Shown piece by piece: positions 25,925 to 33,842 of a stretch of DNA of 64,000 nt. Positions within the stretch are counted from its first letter, which is position 1; each line of letters starts with the position of its first letter. Source of the DNA: Actinomycetota bacterium (GTDB lineage: Bacteria; Actinomycetota; Acidimicrobiia; Acidimicrobiales; Ilumatobacteraceae); the NCBI GenBank assembly GCA_030645495.1, contig JAUSLV010000025.1:1-64000 (forward strand), in the 5' to 3' direction. The position numbers were made by a program, and so were the translations under genes. The notes under the pieces are model-generated. The model did not search any database. It saw nothing but the letters and a program-made list of their open reading frames with translations, and was not told the origin of the DNA.

Positions 25925-27222
25925 ACGGTGAGCTCCTCCGTGTCGTGTGATGTTGATTCGGGGTGGTTCTTGCCCCGTTCGGGCATGGTCGCTCCGATGC
26001 CCGGGATGTCGCGGCCCTGCAGCAAGGCGTGCCAGTAGACCCACTGGAACATCAGCTTGCCGAGGTGGTTCATGCGGCTCTCCTTGAGGAGCGGCATGCC
26101 GAGTGCGGACGGGAAGTGACCGGGCAGCGGCTCGGTCTCGTAGTTGAAGTCGATCAGCAGGGCCTTGCCGAACCCTGTCTCGATGAAACAGTTGGCATGG
26201 CCGTCGAATGTCGAATCGAGCGGCTTGTCGTCGAGGAAGCGGATGATGTTGTCGACCAACACCTCGCCCTCGAAGTGGGTGACCGAGCCGGCCTTCGAGG
26301 CGGGCACGTTGGTGGCGTCGCCGATGGCGAACACGTTCGGCTTGGCGTTGGTCTGCAGGGTGCGCTTGTCGGTGGGCACGAAGTTGAGGTCGTCGCCCAG
26401 GCCCTCACTGCGGCCTACGTAGGCGGCACCGCTGTGCAGCGGGATCACCACGGCCAGGTCGAAGGGCACCTCGCGACCGTCGTACCCGATCAGCTTCGGC
26501 GACTCGCCGTCGACCGATTCGCCCACCACTTCACCCGTGTTGAACTCGGTGATCAGGTGCACGCCCTTCTCCGCCAGCAAGGAGGTGAGGGCTGCCGATG
26601 CGACGGGCTTGGTGAAGGCCCCGTCGAGCGGGGTCGCGTAGGTGATCTCCACCTTGTCGCGTATGCCGCGCTCGGTGAAGTACCAGTCGGCCAGGAAGCA
26701 GAACTCGAGCGGGGCCACCGGGCACTTGATCGGCATGTCGACCACGTTCACCACGATCTTGCCGCCCTCGAACTCGGCGAGGGCCGCTTCCAGACCGGTG
26801 GCGCCGGCCAGGTCGTAGAACGTGAAGACCCGCTCGTTCCAGCCGGGGCCGGTGAGGCCTTCCGTCTCCTCGGTGGCGAGGCCGACGCCGGTGGCGATCA
26901 CCAGCACGTCGTAGGCCAGCTCGCGGCCGTCTTCCAGCACGACGGTGTCGCGCTCGGTGTCGACACGGTCGATCGGCTGCAGCACGAACTGGATGTCCTT
27001 GTGCAACTGCGCCTGGCGCGGCCGCACGATCTCCTGGTGGTGGGCCAGGCCGAAGGGCACGAACAGCAGGCCCGGTTGGTAGATGTGGTGGTCGTCCTGG
27101 TCGACGACGGTGATCTCCACGTGTTCGCCTTGCAGCGTGTGGTGCTTGAAGTGCCGGTGCAGGCGGTTGGCAGTGAGGGTTCCGCCGGTGCCTCCGCCGA
27201 GGATCACGATGCGCTTGGTCAT
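25921..27222 (-). CDS. sqr: Sulfide:quinone oxidoreductase-like flavoprotein
   Basis: 433 residues. FAD site GGGTGGTLTANRL (residues 8-20), second dinucleotide segment and FAD-binding FAIGDATNVPASKAGSV. Two candidate redox cysteines are in family positions: PIKCPVAPLEF (near 165) and ANCFIETGFGKAL (near 344), as in SQRs that oxidise sulfide to polysulfide and reduce quinone at the membrane. The C-terminal amphipathic stretch (MNHLGKLMFQWVYWHALLQ) is the likely membrane anchor. It leads the sqr-tusE-dsrE cassette and lies behind a CsoR/CstR-type palindrome. An NADH dehydrogenase-2-like role is less likely because of the cysteines. Confidence 0.85.
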   Translation of the reverse strand: MTKRIVILGGGTGGTLTANRLHRHFKHHTLQGEHVEITVVDQDDHHIYQPGLLFVPFGLAHHQEIVRPRQAQLHKDIQFVLQPIDRVDTERDTVVLEDGRELAYDVLVIATGVGLATEETEGLTGPGWNERVFTFYDLAGATGLEAALAEFEGGKIVVNVVDMPIKCPVAPLEFCFLADWYFTERGIRDKVEITYATPLDGAFTKPVASAALTSLLAEKGVHLITEFNTGEVVGESVDGESPKLIGYDGREVPFDLAVVIPLHSGAAYVGRSEGLGDDLNFVPTDKRTLQTNAKPNVFAIGDATNVPASKAGSVTHFEGEVLVDNIIRFLDDKPLDSTFDGHANCFIETGFGKALLIDFNYETEPLPGHFPSALGMPLLKESRMNHLGKLMFQWVYWHALLQGRDIPGIGATMPERGKNHPESTSHDTEELTV

Positions 27223-27261
27223 GGTGAGTAGTCCTTTCGGCTCTCACCTTGCGCTCGCAAA

Positions 27262-27275
27262 TACCCCTAGGGGTA
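27262..27275. promoter_or_regulatory. Palindrome resembling a CsoR/CstR-family operator
   Basis: TACCCCTAGGGGTA, a perfect 14-base palindrome 40 bases upstream of the sqr start. GC-runs flanked by TA are typical of operators bound by CsoR/RcnR-family tetramers, including the persulfide sensor CstR that controls sulfide oxidation genes in other bacteria. No csoR/cstR gene is in the window, so the regulator is inferred. Confidence 0.6.
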
Positions 27276-27322
27276 GGGACCAACGGCCCGCTGCCGCCGG
27301 GGAAGGTCACGCCCGCCCAGCA

Positions 27323-27700
27323 CTAGCGGCGTTCGCGCACCCATTCGGCGATCATCCGCCACCCCACGAGCGCCACCAGCAGGAACACCGAGCCGACGAT
27401 CACGAACGCCATGGCGGTGCTGCGGTCGAACACGAACCGCCGCAGCAGCAGGCCGCCGGCTGCGGTGACCAGCCAGAGTTGGATGCCCGTAGGCACCGGT
27501 GCGAGCGGCTTCAGCCACGCGCGGGTGGCCACCCAGCCCACTGCCAGAGCGATGAGGAACGGGGCCATCACCGAGAGGGCGTCGCCGAGGCCGCCGTCTT
27601 CGTGGTGGCTGTTGCGGCCCATCAGCACGAACACCACGACGGCCAGCACGTCGGCACCGGCGGCGAGGGCGATGCGGCGAGGGGTGGGCAGTGAGCTCAT
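27323..27700 (-). CDS. DUF3054 family membrane protein
   Basis: 125 residues with four predicted membrane helices (AAGADVLAVVVFVLMG, LSVMAPFLIALAVGWVATRAW, IQLWLVTAAGGLLLRR, MAFVIVGSVFLLVALVGWRM). Size, helix number and the GRNSHHE loop match the DUF3054 family, widespread in actinobacteria and of unknown function. The ATG at 27700 overlaps the flavin reductase stop by four bases, so it is the second gene of a two-gene operon. Confidence 0.8.
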   Translation of the reverse strand: MSSLPTPRRIALAAGADVLAVVVFVLMGRNSHHEDGGLGDALSVMAPFLIALAVGWVATRAWLKPLAPVPTGIQLWLVTAAGGLLLRRFVFDRSTAMAFVIVGSVFLLVALVGWRMIAEWVRERR

Positions 27701-28197
27701 GACAGCACCCGGAAGTCGCCGAGCTGGCCGCGGAAGAACAGCAGCGGGGCGGGGTCGGTGGCGGGGTCGACGTGCTCCAACTGCAGCACCCGGCCGAGCA
27801 CGAACACATGGTCACCGGCCTCGACGACGTTCTCGATCCGGCAGTCGATCCAGGCGATCACGCCGTCGATCAGGGGCGATCCGGTGATCGGCGAGGGCTG
27901 CCACGGCACGCCCTCGAACGGGTGGTCGATGCTGGTCTTCGCGAACCGCCAGCACAGCTCGCCTTGGTCGGCGGCGAGGATGTTCACGCAGAACGACCCC
28001 GATCCGTCGATCTGCGCCCAGCGGGCCGAGTCGTTCATCGGCAGGAACCCCACCAGCGGCGGGTCGAGCGACACCGAGGTGAACGAGCCGATGGTGAAGC
28101 CGACAGGGGTGCCGTCCGCGAGGGTGGCGGTGATCACCGTGACACCGGTGGGGAAGTGCCCCAGGACGTGCCGGAACTGGGCTGGGTCGATCGACAT
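27697..28197 (-). CDS. Flavin reductase family protein (HpaC-like)
   Basis: 166 residues, a single flavin-reductase domain with split-barrel fold. The opening FRHVLGHFPTGVTVITA, the SFTSVSLDPPLVGF segment and the FCVNILAADQ strand are typical of HpaC/ActVB proteins that reduce FMN or FAD with NAD(P)H for a partner monooxygenase. No monooxygenase lies nearby. A TACAGT box ends seven bases before the ATG (28197). Confidence 0.85.
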   Translation of the reverse strand: MSIDPAQFRHVLGHFPTGVTVITATLADGTPVGFTIGSFTSVSLDPPLVGFLPMNDSARWAQIDGSGSFCVNILAADQGELCWRFAKTSIDHPFEGVPWQPSPITGSPLIDGVIAWIDCRIENVVEAGDHVFVLGRVLQLEHVDPATDPAPLLFFRGQLGDFRVLS

Positions 28198-28204
28198 GTC
28201 GCCG

Positions 28205-28210
28205 ACTGTA
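28205..28210 (-). promoter_or_regulatory. -10 box for the flavin reductase gene
   Basis: TACAGT on the minus strand, seven bases before ATG 28197; probable leaderless promoter by spacing. Confidence 0.45.
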
Positions 28211-28271
28211 GCCAGCGGACCGCTGCGCGCACATGGTCACCAACGCTGCTCACATGTGCGATCCTTGCCCG

Positions 28272-28820
28272 ATGCAGCAGGGGAGCAGCGGCGCCAAATC
28301 CGAACTCCGGCGTCGGATGTGGATGGTGCGCGAACTCGTGGGCGACCACCTGTTGCGCAGCGTCGAACTGTGGGCCAAGGTCGCCGAGTTGCCCGAGTTC
28401 CAGGCGGCCGGCGCGGTGATGGCGTTCGTGGGCACCAAGGGCGAACCCGACACCGACCCATTGTTCGCCCGCCTGGCCCGTGACGGCAAGCGCCTGTTGC
28501 TGCCGCGGGTACAGGACGGCGAGATCGTGGTGTGCAGCGGGGACGACCCGCGCGTGCCCAGCCGCTTCGGCATCAGCGAGCCCCAGGGGCCGGCGCTGCC
28601 GCTCGCCGAGGTGGAGTTCGTGATCGTGCCCGGCCTGGCCTTCACCGCCAACGGCGCCCGGCTGGGCTACGGCGGTGGCTTCTACGACCGCTTCCTCGCC
28701 CGCCTCGCGCAGGGCTCACCCGCTGTGCCCAACGTGGGCGTGTGTTTCGCGGAGCAACTGGTCGACACCCTGCCCGTCGAGCCCCACGACGTGCGCGTGC
28801 AGCGCGTCGTCAGCGCGTAG
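28272..28820 (+). CDS. 5-formyltetrahydrofolate cyclo-ligase
   Basis: 182 residues. Converts 5-formyl-THF with ATP to 5,10-methenyl-THF. The ATP/folate signature near the C-terminus, VPGLAFTANGARLGYGGGFYDRFLA, is intact (residues about 120-145), and the N-terminal basic helix (KSELRRRMW) and MAFVGTKGEPDTDPLF segment fit the family. ATG 28272 gives standard length; an upstream in-frame GTG at 28233 would add 13 residues without family support. It diverges from the flavin reductase. Confidence 0.9.
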   Translation: MQQGSSGAKSELRRRMWMVRELVGDHLLRSVELWAKVAELPEFQAAGAVMAFVGTKGEPDTDPLFARLARDGKRLLLPRVQDGEIVVCSGDDPRVPSRFGISEPQGPALPLAEVEFVIVPGLAFTANGARLGYGGGFYDRFLARLAQGSPAVPNVGVCFAEQLVDTLPVEPHDVRVQRVVSA

Positions 28821-29003
28821 CCCGACCCCATCGAGCTTGCGCGCCTGCCGACCACCTCGTTGCGCTGCCACCTCCGCCCCGGGTCACCTCTTTCGGACGC
28901 GCACGTTCGCACTCATCCGATTCGTGTCGCGCTTGGACCACGGGCTGCCGAGGTCGTTGTGGGATGCGAGTCCGCCGACACCTGCCGCTCTGGTCGACGC
29001 CAC
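28821..29003. other. Intergenic region without recognised features
   Basis: Between the cyclo-ligase stop and the end of the opposing lipoprotein gene. I see no hairpin with T-run, no RNA gene and no credible coding frame. Confidence 0.5.
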
Positions 29004-29399
29004 TCAGCTGCGGCACCCGTCTGGCGAGACGGTCCATCCCGTCAGCACTTCATCGTTCAGGACCTCGTCCGGGAGCGCAGCTACCCACGACTGGCCGTCC
29101 ACGCCCCTCTCCAGTTCGATGTCGACGTGCGCCGCAGCGGAGTCGAACGCCACATCGCGGATGCCAGCCAGGAAGTAGCCATCCACGAGGAACTGTCCGT
29201 CGAAGTCAAGCCCCTGCTGCATGGGCACCCCGACACGTAGCTCGAAGCACACGTGCTCCCCGCGAGATGAGGCGGACGGCGATGCTTCACCTTCGGCGGA
29301 AGTGCACCCTGCGCATACAGCCACAAACAGCGCAACCAGGCCCACCCTCCGCCCGTAGTCCACGCAGCGACACGATTCACTGATCGAGATGCGACCCAC
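29004..29399 (-). CDS. Small secreted lipoprotein of unknown function
   Basis: 131 residues. A signal peptide (DYGRRVGLVALFVAVCAGC) ends in a lipobox with the modifiable Cys near residue 32, followed by a Ser/Ala/Glu linker and a beta-rich domain of about 85 residues with an EHVCFELRVGVPM opening. GTG 29399 is chosen because TACGTT lies six bases upstream; the alternative GTG at 29363 would give a shorter signal peptide with the lipobox Cys at residue 20. Lgt at 6649 would lipidate it. No family recognised. Confidence 0.65.
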   Translation of the reverse strand: MGRISISESCRCVDYGRRVGLVALFVAVCAGCTSAEGEASPSASSRGEHVCFELRVGVPMQQGLDFDGQFLVDGYFLAGIRDVAFDSAAAHVDIELERGVDGQSWVAALPDEVLNDEVLTGWTVSPDGCRS

Positions 29400-29405
29400 C
29401 CGATC

Positions 29406-29411
29406 AACGTA
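29406..29411 (-). promoter_or_regulatory. -10 box for the small lipoprotein gene
   Basis: TACGTT on the minus strand, six bases before GTG 29399; probable leaderless promoter that decides the start. Confidence 0.4.
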
Positions 29412-29545
29412 GCGTCGAACTCGGCCCCGAACGGCCGATCTGTCCGGCGATCGAGACGCCTCGCGGAATCTGAAAGAGGCGGAATGCGGGGTTCGACCAA
29501 GGAGGCTGCTCGCCCAAGCGGCCGCGCCACTGCGCCCCAAAAAGA

Positions 29546-29592
29546 CAAGTTGGCGTTCAGAGCGGGCAGGAGCCGCTCTGAACGCCAACTTG
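29546..29592 (-). terminator. Intrinsic terminator of ino1
   Basis: Perfect 20-base arms CAAGTTGGCGTTCAGAGCGG (29546-29565) and complement (29573-29592) with a seven-base loop, beginning 11 bases past the ino1 stop. On the minus strand the stem is followed by TCTTTTT, giving a classic U-run. Confidence 0.85.
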
Positions 29593-29602
29593 GGCAGGGG
29601 AC

Positions 29603-30931
29603 TCAGGCTTCGTCGTAGTACTCGCGGCCGAGGTGGGTGATCTGCTCTTCGCCCATCATCCAGCGCAGCGTGTTCTTCATCTTGGCCAGCTGCACGAACA
29701 GGTCGTGCTCGGGGCTGAGGCCGGGGGCGGTCATCGGGGCCTTGTAGTAGAAGCTGAGCCACTCCTGGATGCCGTACAGGCCGGCGCGCTGGGCGAGGTC
29801 GCTGAACAGGATCAGGTCGAGCGCCAGCGGGGCGGCGAGGATGCTGTCGCGGCACAGGAAGTCGATCTTCAGCTGCATCGGGTAGCCGAGCCAACCGAAG
29901 ATGTCGATGTTGTCCCAGCCCTCCTTGTTGTCGCCGCGCGGCGGGTAGTAGTTGATGCGCACCTTGTGGTATACGTCGCCGTACAGGCCGGGGAAGCTCT
30001 CGGGGTTGAGGATGTCCTCGAGCACGCCGAGCTTGCTCTCTTCCTTGGTCTTGAAGTTGTCCGGATCGTCGAGCACTTCGCCGTCGCGGTTGCCGAGGAT
30101 GTTGGTGCTGTACCAGCCGGCGAGGCCGAGCATGCGAGCACGCAGCATCGGGCCGATGACCGTCTTCACCAGCGTCTGGCCGGTCTTGAAGTCCTTGCCG
30201 CTGATCGGCACCTTGTGGTGGATGGCCAGCTCGCGCAGCACCGGGATGTCGACCGTGAGGTTCGGGGCGCCGTTGGCGAACGGCACGCCCTCGAGGATCG
30301 CGGCGTAGGCGTAGAGCATCGAGGGGGCGATGGTGGGGTCGTTGGCGTCGATCGCGGCGTTGAACGACTCGATCGTCTGGTGCGCCGGGCCTTCTTCGAT
30401 GAAGATCTCGGTGCTGGCGGCCCACAACATGACGACGCGGTCGACCTGCTTCTCTTCGCGGAAGCGGTTGATGTCGGCGCGGATCGCGTTCAGCATCGTG
30501 CGCTTGTCGACGGTGTGCATGGTGTTGTCGGCGTCGATGCGCTTGGCGTACGAGCGGTCGAACGCGGCAGGCATCGGGCGCACGTCGCGCAGTACTTCGG
30601 AGATGGCTTCGATGTGCTTGCCACCCTCCAGCACGCCGGCGCGGCTGGCGGCCACGTAGGCATCGTCCGGGAATGGATCCCAGGCGCCCCACACGATGTC
30701 GTCGAGGTTGGCCAGCGGCACGAAGTCCTTGATCATCGGCGAGTTGTTGTCGGTGCGCTTGCCGAGACGGATGGTGTCCATCTGGGTGAGGCTGCCGACG
30801 GGCAGCGACGCACCGCGCTTCACGAGCTCGACGCCGGCGATGAGGGTGGACGCCACGGCGCCCAGGCCGACCGTGAGCACGCCGAGGCGGCCGTTGGCCG
30901 GGGCAACAGTGGGTGACGGAGGTGTGGTCAT
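29603..30931 (-). CDS. ino1: Myo-inositol-1-phosphate synthase, long form
   Basis: 442 residues. NAD-dependent conversion of glucose-6-phosphate to inositol phosphate, the first step toward inositol lipids and mycothiol. The Rossmann opening GVLTVGLGAVASTLIAGV, the NNSPMIKDF segment, the catalytic KDFKTGQTLVKT region and GWYSTNILGNRDGEVLDDP are all present. It is longer than the mycobacterial Ino1 of about 367 residues. ATG 30931 is chosen because TATGGT ends eight bases upstream; ATG 30937 is possible. It diverges from a LysR regulator. Confidence 0.92.
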   Translation of the reverse strand: MTTPPSPTVAPANGRLGVLTVGLGAVASTLIAGVELVKRGASLPVGSLTQMDTIRLGKRTDNNSPMIKDFVPLANLDDIVWGAWDPFPDDAYVAASRAGVLEGGKHIEAISEVLRDVRPMPAAFDRSYAKRIDADNTMHTVDKRTMLNAIRADINRFREEKQVDRVVMLWAASTEIFIEEGPAHQTIESFNAAIDANDPTIAPSMLYAYAAILEGVPFANGAPNLTVDIPVLRELAIHHKVPISGKDFKTGQTLVKTVIGPMLRARMLGLAGWYSTNILGNRDGEVLDDPDNFKTKEESKLGVLEDILNPESFPGLYGDVYHKVRINYYPPRGDNKEGWDNIDIFGWLGYPMQLKIDFLCRDSILAAPLALDLILFSDLAQRAGLYGIQEWLSFYYKAPMTAPGLSPEHDLFVQLAKMKNTLRWMMGEEQITHLGREYYDEA

Positions 30932-30939
30932 GACCATCG

Positions 30940-30945
30940 ACCATA
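30940..30945 (-). promoter_or_regulatory. -10 box for ino1
   Basis: TATGGT on the minus strand, eight bases before ATG 30931. It lies within the 62-base ino1-LysR gap, next to a TATT-N8-AATA dyad. Confidence 0.5.
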
Positions 30946-30968
30946 AAGCGATCTGCACGACATGGTGC

Positions 30969-30984
30969 TATTAGTTCAGCAATA
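30969..30984. promoter_or_regulatory. Dyad in the ino1-LysR gap, possible LysR site
   Basis: TATT-AGTTCAGC-AATA: four-base inverted arms around an eight-base centre, the AT-rich dyad type bound by LysR regulators. Position between divergent genes suggests control of both. Short arms make this tentative. Confidence 0.35.
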
Positions 30985-30993
30985 CTTCACAAT

Positions 30994-31863
30994 ATGGACG
31001 ACACCCTGCCGACCCTCTCCACGGCCCAGCTGAGCTACTTGGTGGCGATCACCCGCCACCGCACCTGGGCCGAGGCCGCTACCTCGCTGCACGTCACCCC
31101 CTCGGCGCTGTCGCAGGGCATCGCCGAGTTGGAACGGCGCTTGGGCGTGCCGCTGTTCGCCACCGACGGCCGCCGCCGCGTGCCCCACGACTACACCGCG
31201 ACGATGGCCGCGTGCGCCGAGCGGATCCTCGCCGACCTCGACCAGGTGACCCGCTGGCTGCGCGCGGTGGGCAGCGGGCAGGTGGGCAAGTTGCGCGTGG
31301 GGATGATCGACATCGCCGCGGTGCACCATTGTCCCGACGCGGTGCGCAGGTTCCGCCGCGCCCATCCGAAGCTCGACGTCGGGTTCACCGTCGCGCCCAC
31401 CGGCGAGCTGCTCGACCGGCTGGAACGCAACCAACTCGACGTGGCCGTGTGCGTCGACCCCGACGGCGTCGGCCAGTTCGACGCCACGCCACTGCTCAGC
31501 GACGCGCTTGCGGTGTACGCGCCGCCCGGTGTGAAGGCGGTGGGCCCGCCCGCGCAGTGGGGACCGTGGCTGCTGTTCCCCGCCGAGTCGCGCACGCGCA
31601 CCGCCATCGACCGCCAGTTGCGGGCGATCGGCGCGCCGCTGGTGGTGGAGATGGAGTCGCACCAGCCGGAGGTGCTGGTGGAGATGGTGCGCTTGGGCCT
31701 GGGCTGGACGGTGCTGCCCACCGCCCAGGCTGAGCACGGCCCGCACCGGCTGGCCCGCGCGATGGCCGAACCGCTGCTCACCCGCACGATCAGCGCGGTC
31801 ACTCGTCGGGGCGGCGCGCTGCACCCTGCAGTGGCACCGTTCATCGCCGCGCTGGGTGCGTGA
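30994..31863 (+). CDS. LysR family transcriptional regulator
   Basis: 289 residues. N-terminal winged helix-turn-helix (TLSTAQLSYLVAITRHRTWAEAA, then LHVTPSALSQGIAELERRLG, residues about 7-55) and a two-lobed co-inducer domain (VGKLRVGMIDIAAVHHC onward). LysR proteins commonly regulate the divergent gene, here ino1, so control of inositol synthesis is a reasonable guess. The effector is unknown. ATG at 30994 follows TACTTCACAAT; no ribosome site is clear. Confidence 0.88.
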   Translation: MDDTLPTLSTAQLSYLVAITRHRTWAEAATSLHVTPSALSQGIAELERRLGVPLFATDGRRRVPHDYTATMAACAERILADLDQVTRWLRAVGSGQVGKLRVGMIDIAAVHHCPDAVRRFRRAHPKLDVGFTVAPTGELLDRLERNQLDVAVCVDPDGVGQFDATPLLSDALAVYAPPGVKAVGPPAQWGPWLLFPAESRTRTAIDRQLRAIGAPLVVEMESHQPEVLVEMVRLGLGWTVLPTAQAEHGPHRLARAMAEPLLTRTISAVTRRGGALHPAVAPFIAALGA

Positions 31864-31927
31864 ACTGCTCAGCGGAATTCGGGCGGCAAGTTGCGAAACA
31901 GGTACTGCCAGTGCCAGACTCGGGGCG

Positions 31928-31972
31928 ATGCGTGCCCACCTCACCACCCTTGTCGTAGTACTCATCGTGTAG
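31928..31972 (+). CDS. ilvB leader peptide rich in branched-chain residues
   Basis: A 14-residue frame, [14 protein letters not shown], then TAG. Eight of 14 residues are Leu, Val or Ile, and they are clustered at the end, just before a hairpin and an intrinsic terminator. This is the layout of ribosome-mediated attenuation: charged tRNA for branched-chain amino acids lets the ribosome finish and the terminator form. No ribosome site is visible; a CAGACT box eight bases upstream and a TTGCGA 18 bases further suggest a leaderless leader. Too short for automatic callers. Confidence 0.8.
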   Translation: MRAHLTTLVVVLIV

Positions 31973-31997
31973 ACGTACGCCCCCATACGCGTACGTC
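31972..31997 (+). promoter_or_regulatory. First hairpin of the ilvB attenuator
   Basis: Perfect nine-base arms GACGTACGC (31972-31980) and GCGTACGTC (31989-31997) with an eight-base loop, starting at the last base of the leader stop codon. A ribosome stalled at the Val/Leu codons would leave it free, one at the stop would cover it. Confidence 0.65.
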
Positions 31998-31999
31998 CT

Positions 32000-32030
32000 T
32001 GCCTCCCCAACGGGAGGCAGTTGTGTTTTT
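32000..32030 (+). terminator. Intrinsic terminator (attenuator) upstream of ilvB
   Basis: TGCCTCCC (32000-32007), a four-base loop CAAC, GGGAGGCA (32012-32019), then GTTGTGTTTTT. The stem and T-run sit 64 bases before the ilvB start, so the terminator must be bypassed for ilvBNC expression. Confidence 0.8.
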
Positions 32031-32093
32031 CGGGCCAGTTTTCGCACCGCAGTGTCAGCAGCAAGTTCCAGCAGCAAGTCCTCAAGGAGTGTC

Positions 32094-33842
32094 ATGAAGA
32101 TCACCGGGGCGCAAGCCCTCATCCGATCACTGGAGATGGAGCACGTCGAGACCATCTTCGGCCTGCCCGGCGGGTGCATTCTGCCGGCGTACGACCCGCT
32201 GCTCGATTCGCCCATCCGCCACGTGCTCGTGCGCCACGAGCAGGGTGCCGGCCACATGGCCGAGGGCTATGCCCACGTCACCGGCCGCCCCGGTGTCGTG
32301 CTGGTCACCAGCGGCCCGGCGGCCACCAACATGGTCACTCCGCTGATGGACGCGTTCATGGACTCGATCCCGATGGTGTGCATCACCGGCCAGGTGGGCA
32401 CCTCGGCGATCGGCACCGACGCCTTCCAGGAGTGCGACACCGTCGGCATCACCCGTAGCTGCACCAAGCACAACGAACTGGTGATGACGGCGCAGGACAT
32501 CCCGATGGCCATCCGTCAGGCGTTCCACATCGCCACCACCGGCCGCCCCGGCCCCACCTTGGTCGACATCCCCAAGGACTGCCTGGTCAACACGATGGAC
32601 TGGCACTGGCCCACCGACGAGGAAGTCGCCGAGAGCCTGCCCGGTTACCGACCCACCATCAAGGGCCACCCGCGCATGATCAAGGAAGCAGCCAAGCTGA
32701 TCCTCGCCAGCGAACGCCCGGTGCTGTACGTGGGTGGTGGCGTGCTGAAGGCACGTGCCGCCGAGGCCGTGCGCGAGCTCGCCGAGCTCACCAACATCCA
32801 CGTCGTCACCACGCTGATGGCCCGCGGCGCGTTCCCCGACGACCATGCGCTGTGCCTGGGTATGCCCGGCATGCACGGCAACGCCACCGCGATCTCGGCG
32901 ATGCAGCAGTCGGATCTGCTGATCAACATCGGCGCCCGCTTCGACGATCGCATCACCGGCAAGGTGTCGGCGTTCGCCCCTGAGGCCAAGGTGATCCACG
33001 TCGACATCGACCCTGCCGAGCAAGGCAAGGTGCGCAAGCCCGACGTGCCGATCGTGGGCGACGCCAAGTACGTCACCGAGGAGATCATCAAGGCGATCAA
33101 GGATCTGCTGCAGCACGGCACCACGCAGGCCGACACCGGCGCGTGGCGCAGCAAGATCAGCGGGTGGCGCGAGCAGTTCCCGCTGAGCTACGAGCCCAGC
33201 GAGCCGGGCGAGGCGCTGAAGCCGCAGTTCTGCCTGGAGGCCCTGCGCGACAGCGCGCCGGAGGGCACCATCCTGGTGAGCGGCGTGGGCCAGCACCAGA
33301 TGTGGAGCAGTCAGTACTGGACGTTCAACGAGCCCTACACCTGGGTGAACTCGGGTGGCCTGGGCACGATGGGCTTCAGCGTTCCCGCAGCGATCGGCGC
33401 CAAGGTCGGCCGCCCCGATCGCACCGTGTGGGCGATCGACGGCGACGGCTGCTTCCAGATGACCGCGCAGGAACTCGTCACCGCCACCGTCGAGCGGATC
33501 CCGATCAAGGTCGCGATCCTCAACAACAGCTACCTGGGCATGGTTCGCCAGTGGCAGGAGATGTTCTACGACGAGCGCTACAGCGAGGTGTACCTCTCGC
33601 CCGAGGTGCCCAACTTCGTGATGTGGGCCGAGGCGATGGGCTGCGTCGGCATTCGGGTCGACAGCCCCGAGGAAGTGCAGCCGGCGATCGACAAGGCCAA
33701 CAGCATCAACGACCGCCCCGTCGTCATCGACTTCCGCGTCGATGCCCGCGAGAAGGTGTTCCCGATGGTTCCCGCCGGCTACGGCAATGACGACATGCTG
33801 CTGCCCGAGTGGCAGGAGTGCAACCGAGGTGGTCTCAAGTGA
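32094..33842 (+). CDS. ilvB: Acetolactate synthase large subunit
   Basis: 582 residues. Thiamine-diphosphate enzyme joining two pyruvates, or pyruvate and 2-oxobutyrate, at the head of branched-chain synthesis. The catalytic Glu lies in [17 protein letters not shown], the FAD region in the middle domain ([10 protein letters not shown]), and the ThDP motif [17 protein letters not shown] with [12 protein letters not shown] in the C-terminal domain. ATG 32094 follows AAGGAG with good spacing. The gene is preceded by the attenuator and overlaps ilvN by four bases. Confidence 0.96.
   Translation: MKITGAQALIRSLEMEHVETIFGLPGGCILPAYDPLLDSPIRHVLVRHEQGAGHMAEGYAHVTGRPGVVLVTSGPAATNMVTPLMDAFMDSIPMVCITGQVGTSAIGTDAFQECDTVGITRSCTKHNELVMTAQDIPMAIRQAFHIATTGRPGPTLVDIPKDCLVNTMDWHWPTDEEVAESLPGYRPTIKGHPRMIKEAAKLILASERPVLYVGGGVLKARAAEAVRELAELTNIHVVTTLMARGAFPDDHALCLGMPGMHGNATAISAMQQSDLLINIGARFDDRITGKVSAFAPEAKVIHVDIDPAEQGKVRKPDVPIVGDAKYVTEEIIKAIKDLLQHGTTQADTGAWRSKISGWREQFPLSYEPSEPGEALKPQFCLEALRDSAPEGTILVSGVGQHQMWSSQYWTFNEPYTWVNSGGLGTMGFSVPAAIGAKVGRPDRTVWAIDGDGCFQMTAQELVTATVERIPIKVAILNNSYLGMVRQWQEMFYDERYSEVYLSPEVPNFVMWAEAMGCVGIRVDSPEEVQPAIDKANSINDRPVVIDFRVDAREKVFPMVPAGYGNDDMLLPEWQECNRGGLK

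Noticed and set aside
28821-29003. Fragment of a coding gene downstream of the cyclo-ligase
   Set aside because: A plus-strand frame runs through it but shows no recognisable motif and no start, and it overlaps the opposing lipoprotein.
29401-30944. Extension of the small lipoprotein frame through ino1
   Set aside because: The upstream part is an out-of-frame shadow of ino1. Signal peptide and -10 box place the start at 29399 or 29363.
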